DNA from: Reichenbachiella ulvae
GTDB taxonomy: Bacteria; Bacteroidota; Bacteroidia; Cytophagales; Cyclobacteriaceae
Reading direction: 5' to 3'
DNA: 64,000 nt
Assembly (NCBI RefSeq): GCF_025833875.1
Contig: NZ_JAOYOD010000001.1
Coordinates: forward strand, 1 to 64,000
Shown one piece after another: positions 30,101 through 39,455 of the stretch (its first letter is position 1; each line of letters begins with the position of its first letter). The notes under the pieces were generated by a model. That model did no database searches and had not been told where the DNA came from. It worked only from the letters and a program-made list of their open reading frames with translations. A program made the position numbers and the translations under genes.

Positions 30101-31359
30101 TAGCAGATAGCAATGGAGAAGTAATTATATCTATGACTAATGGACCTGACGCAACTGTCGGTTATATTAATGGAATAGTAATAGAATCATTTGTAGGTGA
30201 TCCTAGCATTTTTGATCCAAGTAATTTGACTGCTTCTTCTCTTTCTTCCTCAAGTGTTGAATTGTCTTGGAATGATAATTCATTCAATGAAGTGAGCTTT
30301 GAAATTGAGCGTGCCGAGGATTTGAATGGTGTATACACGAGTATTGGTACTGTTTCTAGTGATGTAACTACTTTTACAGATACTAATTTGTCTACGGGTT
30401 CAATTTCTTATTACAGAGTTAGGGCATTTTTAGGAGGAACCGAGTATTCAGAATACACAGAGGTAGTTTCTGGCAGTACTATTTTATATACCGTTTTTGT
30501 CAATATCAATGGTGTTCCAGACTATGAACAGGCTGTCCCTTGGAATAATTTAAGTGTGGAGGCTGCTTCTGGTGATATTTTTACTGGTTTTTACAATCAA
30601 GATGGAAATCCGACTGGAATGGCGATGGAAGTTGTCAATGGTATGCAGGGGAGCAATGATTGGGGTGCGACCACTGGTGATAATTCAGGAGTGTTCCCTG
30701 ACAATGTGATGAAGAGTTTCTATTTCAATGATAGGCTGGAAGCACCAGGTCACTTTAGACTTCTGGGACTTGATGCTGGTTTTGGTTATAACTTGAAGTT
30801 TTTCGGTTCTATTGTAACTAACCTAAACATCATTACCAACTTCTCATCTGGAGGAAAAAAAGTAGCAAATCATCAGACTGATAATGTGTCTGAAGTCTCA
30901 GTTATTTATGGTCTGGAAGCAAACGAAGATGGAGAATTAGAATTTTATGTTCAGGAGGATGCCTCATCCAATTGGGCCATTTTTAATGCGTTTGTTCTTG
31001 AAGCCTACCCAATAGACTCTGGAGATCCAATGGCTAGAAGCCTGAATGGTGGTGTTGCCGCCAATATTGCAGGAAATAAAAATGTTCATTTTGGAGTTCA
31101 GTCTCCTTTAATAGAGGTTTTTCCGAACCCTGTTAGTGATCATATGTTTATCAGTTTAGTGAACGGATTGGATATAGAAAATACAAAAGTTCAAATTTTA
31201 GATATACAGGGTAGAGTAGTATTTGCCCGTGATTATTCTTTTGATAATGATCAGATTATTGAATTGAATAATGAGATCTCCGGTTTAAATCAAGGGATTT
31301 ATATTCTCTCTGTAGGAACCGGTGATCGCCAACTGACCCAAAAAATAGTAAAGTATTAA
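24197..31359 (+). pseudogene. Giant T9SS-secreted esterase/lectin protein, first of two tandem paralogues, split by a -1 frameshift
   Basis: Read through the shift, this is one gene for about 2387 residues. The first frame (24197 to about 24550) gives a signal peptide ending SLSAQ and the start of a CE1/PHB-depolymerase-like esterase (FRLRFPNNYD, ILHGLG). The second frame continues it with YDGFVLSPQSNNGWF, nucleophile motif NGRSGG and later KNGGHGIFNNG. Modules after about residue 460 are FN3, FN3, LamG (655-860), FN3, LamG (958-1150), FN3, two cadherin/Ig-like domains, then three malectin-like domains (about 1456-1630, 1820-2000, 2098-2270) separated by FN3/Ig modules, and a T9SS domain (IEVFPNP to QKIVKY). 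The intact paralogue at 31397 shows the expected continuous reading. The break falls inside the esterase domain, so as written no working esterase would be secreted. A sequencing error is the main alternative. Confidence 0.8.
24545..24556 (+). other. Frameshift site
   Basis: Upstream codons read TCA GGT GCC AGG CCT ATG, while the protein similar to the downstream paralogue resumes as GCC TAT GAA AAT GCG. One extra base near 24549-24550 (GG to GGG) would restore a single frame. The downstream frame has a TAA just before this point (at about 24534-24536), which limits where the shift can lie. No slippery heptamer is present. Confidence 0.75.
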
Positions 31360-31396
31360 TAGTATATAGTAACCTGCACCGAATAATAGCACAGCA

Positions 31397-34300
31397 ATGA
31401 AAAGAATTCTACTTGAAAGAATATTAGCGATCATATTATGTTTGTTAGTATTTCCCATGTCAGCTCAAGTACTTGATCCGAACGATCCAATTGTTGAGTA
31501 TGACGAGAATAATCCACCTGTCAAACCTCCTTTGAATGAGATTGGTAAGTGGGTTAGAACAAAAAGACTCAATTGGAATACAGATAACTTTAAATGCTAT
31601 TACTATAATGGGATGGCATTTAGATTGAGGTTTCCTGAGAACTATGATACTAGTGGTAATACTAAATATCCTATGATAATCATGCTTCATGGTCGTGGTG
31701 AAGGTGGAGAAATCTACGACAATGAAAATAATATCAAGCATGGTGGTGGTGATCATGAATATCACGTGAAAAATGGTGATTTTAATGGCTTTCTGTTTTT
31801 CCCACAGAATACAGGCGGCTTTTGGGCAGATGGTCATTATGATGCAATTCATGAACTGCTAACTATTCATTTTCCAGAGCAAATTCATTTAGATCAAAAT
31901 AGGGTGATCATCCATGGCCTTTCGGCAGGAGGCCAAGGTACTTGGAAATATTTAGCCAAATATCCTAAGACTATAGCCGCTGCTTTACCTATGGCGGCAG
32001 CATCTTTCAATTATGAGGCTGATGCTGAAATTTATAAATATAAGTCGATTTGGCTTTCACAAGGTGCTCAGGATAGGGCTCCTAGTCCATCAACTTCATG
32101 GAATTTGGTGAATAGAATAGTTCAGGAAGGTGGTAATATTAGATATACGCTTTATCATAACCTTGGGCATGGGGTTTGGTATACTCATTACAATGAGGCA
32201 GATTTTTGGCCATTTATACTAAGAGCTAATCTTACTAATCCGGTTGTGCTTAATGGTGAACTAACACTAATCGCTACAGGAGATCATAAAGACGAATATG
32301 AATTTATAACCAAATATGAATTTTGTCCTGGTGAAGATGTAATTGCTAACCTGGGCATTACTGGGGGGTTTGAATCATATGAATGGAGAAAAGATGGTCA
32401 GGTTATCGAGGGTGAAACGACAAATGAGTTAACAGTTACTCAATTTGGGGTATACGATGTTAGATTCCAAGAGAATGGGGAGTGGAGTGAATGGTCAGCT
32501 AGAGCCATTGAGGTAAAGGAAAAGGATGCTACGAATACTCCTGATATCGTTACAGAAAGTTTACAGACGAATATTATTCCAGACCCCAACGGCAGCATGG
32601 GGGTGTCATTGCTTTTGCCTGAGGGGTACATTGAGTACGAATGGTATATGCAAGGCACTGCTAACCCTGTTAGCAGTGAAAGAATTTTTAACGCTCAGCA
32701 ATCTGGTAATTACTTTGCAAGAGTCAAAGAGAAATTCGGTTGTTCAAGTAATGATTCAGAGATATTCGAAGTGTTATCTGCTAATGGAAGTAATCGGCCT
32801 GCCTCAATTAGTAATGTAGCTTCATTTGCACTTTCAGAATCGAGCGTTAAGATACTTTGGTCAAGTAATGCAGCCACTGCTTATCCAGTGACTGGCTTTG
32901 AAATCTTTAGAAGTGAAGCGTCTGGTTCTGGTTATGAATTAATTTATGTTGCTAATTCAGAAGCCTTGAATTATACGGATGAAAATCTGAAGGCCAATAC
33001 AGATTATTATTATCTGGTTAGACCTATCAATGAATTTACTTCGGCACCAGTCTCTGAAGAGGCTCATGTGAAAACTTTGGTAGATAGTAAACCTCCTTCA
33101 GTACCAATGAATTTAAGAGTTGTTAGTACCTTTCCCGATCAGGTTACTTTGACTTGGGATGAATCTACAGACGATGTGGCTGTTTACAGATACGACGTAT
33201 ACAAAAATGGTATTAAGTCAAAAGTAACAGAGTCTAACACCGTAACTATGTTCAACCTTAACAAAGGTGAACCATACCAGTTTATGGTAAAAGCAAGAGA
33301 TTTGACAGGAAACGAATCTCCATTTAGTGAGCAATTGATAGCAGTTCCACTGACTTCAGGACTTACCTATGGATACTATGAAAAGACATGGGGTTCAAAT
33401 CTTCCAGACTTTAGTGAGTTAACCCCAATTCAAACAGGTACAGTTTCAAATTTTGATATTTCTGTTAGTCCCGTGACTTCAGATTATGGTTTGTTGTTTT
33501 CAGGTGTTATTAACATACCTGTTGCTGGCAATTATACCTTTGAAACCAGATCTGACGATGGTTCTAAGTTATATATCGGTGAGTATACAGAATCCAACTT
33601 AGTTGTAAATAATGATGGCTCTCATGGGATGCGATACAGAGAGGGAACTTATTATTTTTCAGAGCCTGGATCTTATCCAATTCATCTTGCCTTTTATCAG
33701 GGGGGCGGCGGTTATGGACTTCAGGTATATTGGAAAAATACCCCTCATGGGGTTTCCAGTAGACAATTGATACCTGATGCATATTTGGTAGATGAATATA
33801 CACCTGCAGGATCAGCGCCAAACTCAGTATCTGGATTGAGCTCCATTGATGTTACTTATAATCAATTAACCTTGAATTGGGAGGACAATAGTAACAATGA
33901 AACTGGCTTTCAAATTTTCAGATCAGAGTCGTTATCAGGTCCATTTGAGCCTGTTGGAATAGTAGGTGCGAATGTTACTACTTTTGAAGATCAGTCTGTT
34001 AAAGGAAGTACTTCTTATATTTATCAAGTAATAGCAAATAATCAGTATGGAAGCTCAGATCCTGTAGTTTCTTTAGAATCTCAAATCGGTGAAATACAGC
34101 ATGGGATTGCTGCCCAAGACAATGCAACGGGTAATGGTTATATCATGTATTCAGTTGAAGATGTATTCGAGAGATTCAGTTCTGATAAGCCTTATTCCTA
34201 TAATAGTAACCATTTGGTTGCGATAAAAAGGATAGGTGATGCTTGGTACTATGATAATAACAATAGCTATTATTCATTCGAACCAGAACCCACTGACGTA

Positions 34301-37300
34301 TTGTTAGCAGCTGTTGATTACAGTGCAGATCAAATACAAAGTTTAGAGGGAGATAATAGTGATGTTTTTGGTATTGCTGCTGGGTTTGTGAGTGGAGACT
34401 TGGTTTTTCTTGCTGATTATTTCAATGGTGGAAACAATAATGGAGAATTTACCATTTCAGGAACTTCTTTTGTTAGAAATTCCAGTCGGCATTATTCCGT
34501 GACAACACTTCCTTTGCCTCCCGTACCAGCGATTGTTTCAGAACTTGTTTTTGATAAGGTTGAAGGAAATCAATTAACGGTTAAGTGGTTGAATGATGCC
34601 TCTGCTGAACAGTATCAACTCTATAGGTCTTTAGATAATTCTAACTTCCTTCCTATTGCAACTCTTGAACCTCAAGGTGATTCGACTTATTATCAAGAGG
34701 AGGGTTTACAGGTACATACTACATACTATTATAAAGTTGTGGGGGTAAATGATGGAGGCTCTACCGAAAGTAATTCTTTTGATGTGGCTACTTTGAATGC
34801 AATACCTCAGACAAATACAATAAAGGATTTTACTGTTAAGTTTGAAAGTACTTTTGAGCTTAATCTGTATGCTACTGATGCTGATAATGATGCCTTAGTT
34901 ATTTCATCGACGGATTTACCTTCGTTTGGTGAAATTGTCGATTATGGAGACGGAACTGGTTTGTTAATTTTAACTCCCAGGGCTGAAGATGAAGGAGTGT
35001 ATTCAATAACTATCGATTATTCAGATGGCTATGGAGGAGAAACTTCCGCTTCTTTCAATTTGACAGTTAATGACAATAATTTACCTACTCTGACTTCAAT
35101 GAATAATCAAATATTGGAGGAAGGTGAGTCATTATTTTTAGAAATTATCGCAACGGATTTTGAAGGAGCTCAAAATTTAACTTGGACAAGTAACCTGCCC
35201 GATTTTATCACTCTGAATGTAAGTATTGATGGGAAAAGTTCATTGCATATATCACCAGATTATACCAATCATGGGGTGTATGATTGTGTTATTTCGGTTC
35301 AAGATCAGCAAGGGGCTACTGCTGAAGTTAATTTTCAGGTCAATGTAAGCGATAAGGACCCAAACACGCAGTATTTAATTAATATTTCAAAAACTATTAG
35401 TGCCGCATCACCATGGACTAACGTTTCTGGTTTGGGTATTGTGCAAGTTCCATCTGTTGATGGTGCTTCACAACCGATATCTTTTGAATTTTTAACTAAT
35501 AGTTGGAATACTTATGATAAAGGTGCCTTAACAATAGACGATTCTGGTATTTTCCCAGATGCAGTCCTAAGGGATTATTATTATTTCGGGATTTTTGGTG
35601 CTCCCGAAACTGTGGATGTGAAACTTTCAAATCTGGATCCAGACATGTCCTATGATATATCTTTATTGGGAAGTTCAGTTTGGACTGGTACTTCGGATAA
35701 TGGTACGACCGTCTATACTGTGAATGGAATAGAGAAGTCTGTCTATGTGCAGGGGAATACTTCGGAAACAGCTGACTTTAAAGGTGTCGTGTCAAATGCT
35801 CAAGGTGAGGTTATAGTAACCATGTCGAAGGCGTCTGATGGTACTCCCACGGGATATTTGAATGGTCTTTCTATTTCCACTGCCTTGGGTTTTGATGAAG
35901 TGCCAGCAGAGCCGAGAAATCTTGTTGCAGAAATGTCTGGACGAAATGTTTCTTTATCGTGGATAGATGCCCCGTTCAATGAAGAGGGGTTTAATGTTTA
36001 TAAATCAGAAAATCAAGGTGGTCCATATGATTTTATTGGGAGTGTTGGTCAAGGAGTGGAATCCTTTTTAGATTCAGAGATTTCTCAGGGCATTGAATAC
36101 TTTTATGTAGTCAGTTCATATAATTCGAATGGGCAATCAATTGTCTCTAATGAAGTTTCACTAAGTATACCTAACACCCCCCCAGTTATAAATATAGTGG
36201 AGAGTGTAGAAATGGCTTATGTGAATCAAGAAACTATTTTGGTCTTTGATGTCACAGATGATCCAAGTAATACTGTAGATGTTACTTTTATGAACTTGCC
36301 ATCATTTGTAGTCTTCAATCAATTTGGAACTGGAGGTGACTTAGTTATGAATCCAGATGAAAGTGATATTGGTAATTATAGCTTTACGATAGTCGCAACG
36401 GATAACGAAGGTAGTTTTAGTACTGAACCATTATCTATTGTTGTAGACGAAGAGCTTCTTTACTCTGTACGATTGAATTTTGGGAAAAATAATAATGAAG
36501 CGGCTCCATGGAATAATACATCTAAAGCGCCATCTCAAGGAGACGTTTTTGGTGGACTGTTAGATCAGGTAGGAAATAACTCAGGAGTAAGCATTACATT
36601 ATTGTCCTCATTTGGAGGAGTCCACAATGAGGCCCCTGTTACTGGTGATGATAGCGGCGCTGTACCTGATGATGTATTACAGGAATATTATTATTGGGGT
36701 GTCTTTGGAGCGCCAGATGTTGTGCAATTGAAAGTTTCAGGCCTGGATTATAACAATAAGTATAAATTCAAATTTTCAGGTAATTCAACCTTTAGTGGTT
36801 TAAATATAACTGACAATGGAGAAACTAACTATTCCATTGGTAGTGTGACTAAATCACTGGATGTTCAGGCAAATACATCTAACCTGGCAGTTATTGATAA
36901 TGTAGTGGCTAATTCTAACGGAGAAGTTCTAATTACTATGTCAAAAGGAGCCGGGGCTACAGTTGGATATATCAATGGGCTGATTTTGGAAGCCTATACT
37001 GGTGATCCGAGTATTTTTTACCCATCAGGTTTAACAGCTTCTAGTTTATCAGAATCAGAAATTGAGCTGAACTGGTCGGATAATTCTTTTGATGAGAACC
37101 AGTTTCAAATTGAGAGAGCTACCTCGCTGAATGGTGTTTATTCTACCGTAGGTACTGTTGGTGCAAATGTTACTTCATTTGTAGATTCTGGTTTAGAAGG
37201 AGGCGGGATTTATTACTATAGAGTTAGAGCCAAGTTTTCTGGTAATGAATACTCTGATTATACCACTGTTGTTGAGGCTTCTACAATTGCTTACTATGTG

Positions 37301-38170
37301 TATGTTAATGTGAACGGAGATGTAGCCTATGACGAGAATGAGCCATGGAATAATTTGAGTGTGTCTGGTCAGACGGGTGATGTGTTTACTGGTTTCTATA
37401 GTAACAATGGTAACCCGACAGGGATTGAGATGGAGGTCCTTACAGGAATGCAAGGAAGTAATGATTGGGGGGCTACTACTGGAGACGATTCTGGTGTTTT
37501 CCCAGATAAAGTGATGAGGTCCTTCTACTTCAATGATAGATTAGATCCGAAAGGAGAATATGTACTTAAGGGCTTGGATCTTAGCTATAAGTATAATCTT
37601 AAATTTTTTGGATCAATTGTTACTAATTACAACATTATTACTCAATTCTCTGCTGGAGGAATGACAGTTTCTAATAGTCAGACCAATAATACAACAGAGG
37701 TGTCTACCATATATGGAATCGAGCCCAATGAGAATGGCGAGATAATGTTTACTGTCCAGGAAGATCCGAGTTCTAATTGGGCTATTTTCAATGCTTTTGT
37801 AATTGAAGCCTTACCTAGAAGTACAGAACAGGTGTCGGGAAGAATTTCTTCAGCTGCACGCAAAAATAGTTCCGTGACTAACGGTAATTATGAGGTTCGT
37901 TATGGCCTCAGTACCTTGCAGTTAGGGATGTACCCGAATCCAACTGATGATTATTTGATTATTAATATGAATGATGCACCTGCAGACGTGGCATATATTG
38001 ATATAATTAATCTTCAAGGTGTAAGGGTATACAGCTTTAATAAATTCCTAAATTCTATCAATACACAAGTAACAATTGAAGAAGAAATCAATTCATTAAG
38101 TCCCGGTCTTTATTTAATTTCGGTCAAAGTTGGAGGACAGCATGTCGTCGAACGATTCGTTAAAAAGTAA
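31397..38170 (+). CDS. Giant T9SS-secreted esterase/lectin protein with PA14 domain, intact tandem paralogue
   Basis: A 2257-residue protein starting 37 bases after its paralogue, probably in the same transcript. It has a signal peptide (ends PMSAQ), then a CE1-like esterase (about 40-285) with HGLSAGGQG (Ser near 175) and His in HNLGHGVW. FN3 modules follow, then a PA14-type beta domain (about 658-798, with SDDGSKLYIG and LQVYWKN). An unassigned domain of about 130 residues (about 898-1035, with GDAWYYDNNNSYYSF) comes next, then FN3, two cadherin/Ig-like domains, three malectin-like domains each carrying an S/E-P-W-N/T-N motif, and a T9SS domain (LGMYPNPTDD to VERFVKK). Compared with the upstream gene, PA14 and the unassigned domain replace the two LamG domains. 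It probably acts on an acylated polysaccharide outside the cell. Confidence 0.88.
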   Translation: MKRILLERILAIILCLLVFPMSAQVLDPNDPIVEYDENNPPVKPPLNEIGKWVRTKRLNWNTDNFKCYYYNGMAFRLRFPENYDTSGNTKYPMIIMLHGRGEGGEIYDNENNIKHGGGDHEYHVKNGDFNGFLFFPQNTGGFWADGHYDAIHELLTIHFPEQIHLDQNRVIIHGLSAGGQGTWKYLAKYPKTIAAALPMAAASFNYEADAEIYKYKSIWLSQGAQDRAPSPSTSWNLVNRIVQEGGNIRYTLYHNLGHGVWYTHYNEADFWPFILRANLTNPVVLNGELTLIATGDHKDEYEFITKYEFCPGEDVIANLGITGGFESYEWRKDGQVIEGETTNELTVTQFGVYDVRFQENGEWSEWSARAIEVKEKDATNTPDIVTESLQTNIIPDPNGSMGVSLLLPEGYIEYEWYMQGTANPVSSERIFNAQQSGNYFARVKEKFGCSSNDSEIFEVLSANGSNRPASISNVASFALSESSVKILWSSNAATAYPVTGFEIFRSEASGSGYELIYVANSEALNYTDENLKANTDYYYLVRPINEFTSAPVSEEAHVKTLVDSKPPSVPMNLRVVSTFPDQVTLTWDESTDDVAVYRYDVYKNGIKSKVTESNTVTMFNLNKGEPYQFMVKARDLTGNESPFSEQLIAVPLTSGLTYGYYEKTWGSNLPDFSELTPIQTGTVSNFDISVSPVTSDYGLLFSGVINIPVAGNYTFETRSDDGSKLYIGEYTESNLVVNNDGSHGMRYREGTYYFSEPGSYPIHLAFYQGGGGYGLQVYWKNTPHGVSSRQLIPDAYLVDEYTPAGSAPNSVSGLSSIDVTYNQLTLNWEDNSNNETGFQIFRSESLSGPFEPVGIVGANVTTFEDQSVKGSTSYIYQVIANNQYGSSDPVVSLESQIGEIQHGIAAQDNATGNGYIMYSVEDVFERFSSDKPYSYNSNHLVAIKRIGDAWYYDNNNSYYSFEPEPTDVLLAAVDYSADQIQSLEGDNSDVFGIAAGFVSGDLVFLADYFNGGNNNGEFTISGTSFVRNSSRHYSVTTLPLPPVPAIVSELVFDKVEGNQLTVKWLNDASAEQYQLYRSLDNSNFLPIATLEPQGDSTYYQEEGLQVHTTYYYKVVGVNDGGSTESNSFDVATLNAIPQTNTIKDFTVKFESTFELNLYATDADNDALVISSTDLPSFGEIVDYGDGTGLLILTPRAEDEGVYSITIDYSDGYGGETSASFNLTVNDNNLPTLTSMNNQILEEGESLFLEIIATDFEGAQNLTWTSNLPDFITLNVSIDGKSSLHISPDYTNHGVYDCVISVQDQQGATAEVNFQVNVSDKDPNTQYLINISKTISAASPWTNVSGLGIVQVPSVDGASQPISFEFLTNSWNTYDKGALTIDDSGIFPDAVLRDYYYFGIFGAPETVDVKLSNLDPDMSYDISLLGSSVWTGTSDNGTTVYTVNGIEKSVYVQGNTSETADFKGVVSNAQGEVIVTMSKASDGTPTGYLNGLSISTALGFDEVPAEPRNLVAEMSGRNVSLSWIDAPFNEEGFNVYKSENQGGPYDFIGSVGQGVESFLDSEISQGIEYFYVVSSYNSNGQSIVSNEVSLSIPNTPPVINIVESVEMAYVNQETILVFDVTDDPSNTVDVTFMNLPSFVVFNQFGTGGDLVMNPDESDIGNYSFTIVATDNEGSFSTEPLSIVVDEELLYSVRLNFGKNNNEAAPWNNTSKAPSQGDVFGGLLDQVGNNSGVSITLLSSFGGVHNEAPVTGDDSGAVPDDVLQEYYYWGVFGAPDVVQLKVSGLDYNNKYKFKFSGNSTFSGLNITDNGETNYSIGSVTKSLDVQANTSNLAVIDNVVANSNGEVLITMSKGAGATVGYINGLILEAYTGDPSIFYPSGLTASSLSESEIELNWSDNSFDENQFQIERATSLNGVYSTVGTVGANVTSFVDSGLEGGGIYYYRVRAKFSGNEYSDYTTVVEASTIAYYVYVNVNGDVAYDENEPWNNLSVSGQTGDVFTGFYSNNGNPTGIEMEVLTGMQGSNDWGATTGDDSGVFPDKVMRSFYFNDRLDPKGEYVLKGLDLSYKYNLKFFGSIVTNYNIITQFSAGGMTVSNSQTNNTTEVSTIYGIEPNENGEIMFTVQEDPSSNWAIFNAFVIEALPRSTEQVSGRISSAARKNSSVTNGNYEVRYGLSTLQLGMYPNPTDDYLIINMNDAPADVAYIDIINLQGVRVYSFNKFLNSINTQVTIEEEINSLSPGLYLISVKVGGQHVVERFVKK

Positions 38171-38192
38171 ATTCATAATAACCTGAACATAT

Positions 38193-38228
38193 GAGGATGT
38201 CTAATCGATAGTTTAGGCATCCTCTTTT
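38193..38228 (+). terminator. Strong rho-independent terminator between the esterase and acyltransferase genes
   Basis: A 12-bp stem (38193-38204 with 38213-38224, one T-G wobble, with GAGGATG pairing to CATCCTC) around an 8-base loop is followed by TTTT. It begins 23 bases after the esterase stop codon and ends only 4 bases before the acyltransferase ATG. Confidence 0.8.
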
Positions 38229-38232
38229 GCTT

Positions 38233-39333
38233 ATGAAATACCTCAGAGGATTGGATGGTGTAAGGGCAGTAGCAATACTATTGGTTATGCTCTTTCATTT
38301 TTATTATTTATTAGAAGTGGGTTGGATTGGTGTTCAACTCTTTTTCGTACTATCGGGTTTTTTGATAACATCGATTCTTTTAGAGGATAAAAAAGAGGCG
38401 AGTTTATCTTTTTACTTAAAAAGATTTTATTGGAGGAGATCTTTAAGAGTCTTTCCTCTTTATTACTTGTACCTGTTTTTGGTGCTTGGAGTTTTTGTAA
38501 TTGCTGGATATCCAAGAGATTTTCTTTCAACTTCTCCTTATTTGTTTACCTATACCTACAATTATTTTCCGCTTTTCAATGAATTGCATTTTGATACTTT
38601 ATTTACTCATTTTTGGTCGCTTTCAGTCGAGGAGCAATTTTACTTCATTTGGCCTTTTATAATTTTCTTTTTCAATAGGAGGATTTTGAAATTCGTCATC
38701 ATCGGCATTGTTCTTTTGAGTCCAGTATTAAGACTATTAGCTGGGATAATAATGGAGGGGGAGTTTGAAGCATCACAGATTGGTGAAATCATATATAGAT
38801 TAACACCTATGCAATTAGATGGTTTTGCTTTTGGTGCGGCAATACCTGTATTTGCTTTGGATGAAAGGGAATGGAAGGTGAAACCTTTGATGATCGGTTG
38901 CTTCCTTTTGTTTATAGTAGCAGGAATTGTGAACATGCTGCTATTTGGAGAAGTAGAATCTGTTTCATGGACAAGTTTGGGATTTCCTATAGGCAATATG
39001 GAACTCTATTCTCATGTCTGGAGTTATACACTGATCAATTTATTATCGTTGTTACTAATTTTATATGCCATTAAAGGAAATAGCAGTGATTGGTTGATTA
39101 GACTATTCAATTCTAGAATAATGGTCGAAATAGGAAAGGTTTCTTATGGGCTATATGTGTATCACTGGGTGTTGTTTGCATTGTATCGGAAGTACATTGG
39201 GAAAGTGATTGATAATAGGGCACTGTCATTTGTGGTGTTTTTAGTTATATGCTACTTAGTCTCTTATTTTAGTTATCGTTTTTTTGAATCTAAATTCATT
39301 TCTTTAAAGAATCGAAAGTTCACTAAATCATGA
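38233..39333 (+). CDS. Acyltransferase family 3 (OafA/YrhL-like) membrane protein
   Basis: A 366-residue protein with about ten membrane helices. The N-terminal block R-G-L-D-G-V-R-A-V-A-I followed by LFHF and WIGVQLFFVLSGFLI is the AT3 signature, with the conserved Arg and His. FWSLSVEEQFYFIWP and VSYGLYVYHW are also typical. Such proteins move acetyl or other acyl groups onto surface sugars. It has no fused SGNH domain. The start is the ATG at 38233, because the upstream TTG at 38227 lies in the terminator T-tract. Its stop overlaps the ATG of the 41-residue gene (ATGA). An independent promoter is not evident. Confidence 0.88.
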   Translation: MKYLRGLDGVRAVAILLVMLFHFYYLLEVGWIGVQLFFVLSGFLITSILLEDKKEASLSFYLKRFYWRRSLRVFPLYYLYLFLVLGVFVIAGYPRDFLSTSPYLFTYTYNYFPLFNELHFDTLFTHFWSLSVEEQFYFIWPFIIFFFNRRILKFVIIGIVLLSPVLRLLAGIIMEGEFEASQIGEIIYRLTPMQLDGFAFGAAIPVFALDEREWKVKPLMIGCFLLFIVAGIVNMLLFGEVESVSWTSLGFPIGNMELYSHVWSYTLINLLSLLLILYAIKGNSSDWLIRLFNSRIMVEIGKVSYGLYVYHWVLFALYRKYIGKVIDNRALSFVVFLVICYLVSYFSYRFFESKFISLKNRKFTKS

Positions 39334-39455
39334 ATAAGAGAAAGAAAAAAGAAGAAATGAATAAGGAACAAACAGAGATGCTATTAAAAAATGTGGTTGT
39401 TCTTTTTGTAGCTACTTTATTGGTCTTTTTATATATCAAAGTTTTGTTTTTCTAG
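39330..39455 (+). CDS. Small single-pass membrane protein (41 residues), translationally coupled
   Basis: A short frame that exactly fills the gap between its neighbours: its ATG overlaps the acyltransferase stop (ATGA at 39330-39333) and its TAG shares a base with the GTG of the next gene (TAGTG at 39453-39457). The peptide has a highly charged start (MNKRKKKEEMNKEQTE) and one hydrophobic helix (about 22-41, VVVLFVATLLVFLYIKVLFF), so it should sit in the inner membrane with the charged end in the cytoplasm. I do not recognise it. The tight coupling suggests a helper subunit of the acyltransferase or of the polymerase/ligase, which is inference. Confidence 0.6.
   Translation: MNKRKKKEEMNKEQTEMLLKNVVVLFVATLLVFLYIKVLFF

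Noticed and set aside
31460..31852. 130-codon open frame antisense to the intact giant esterase
   Set aside because: It overlaps the signal peptide and esterase domain of a clear gene, and its low-complexity sequence suggests a shadow.
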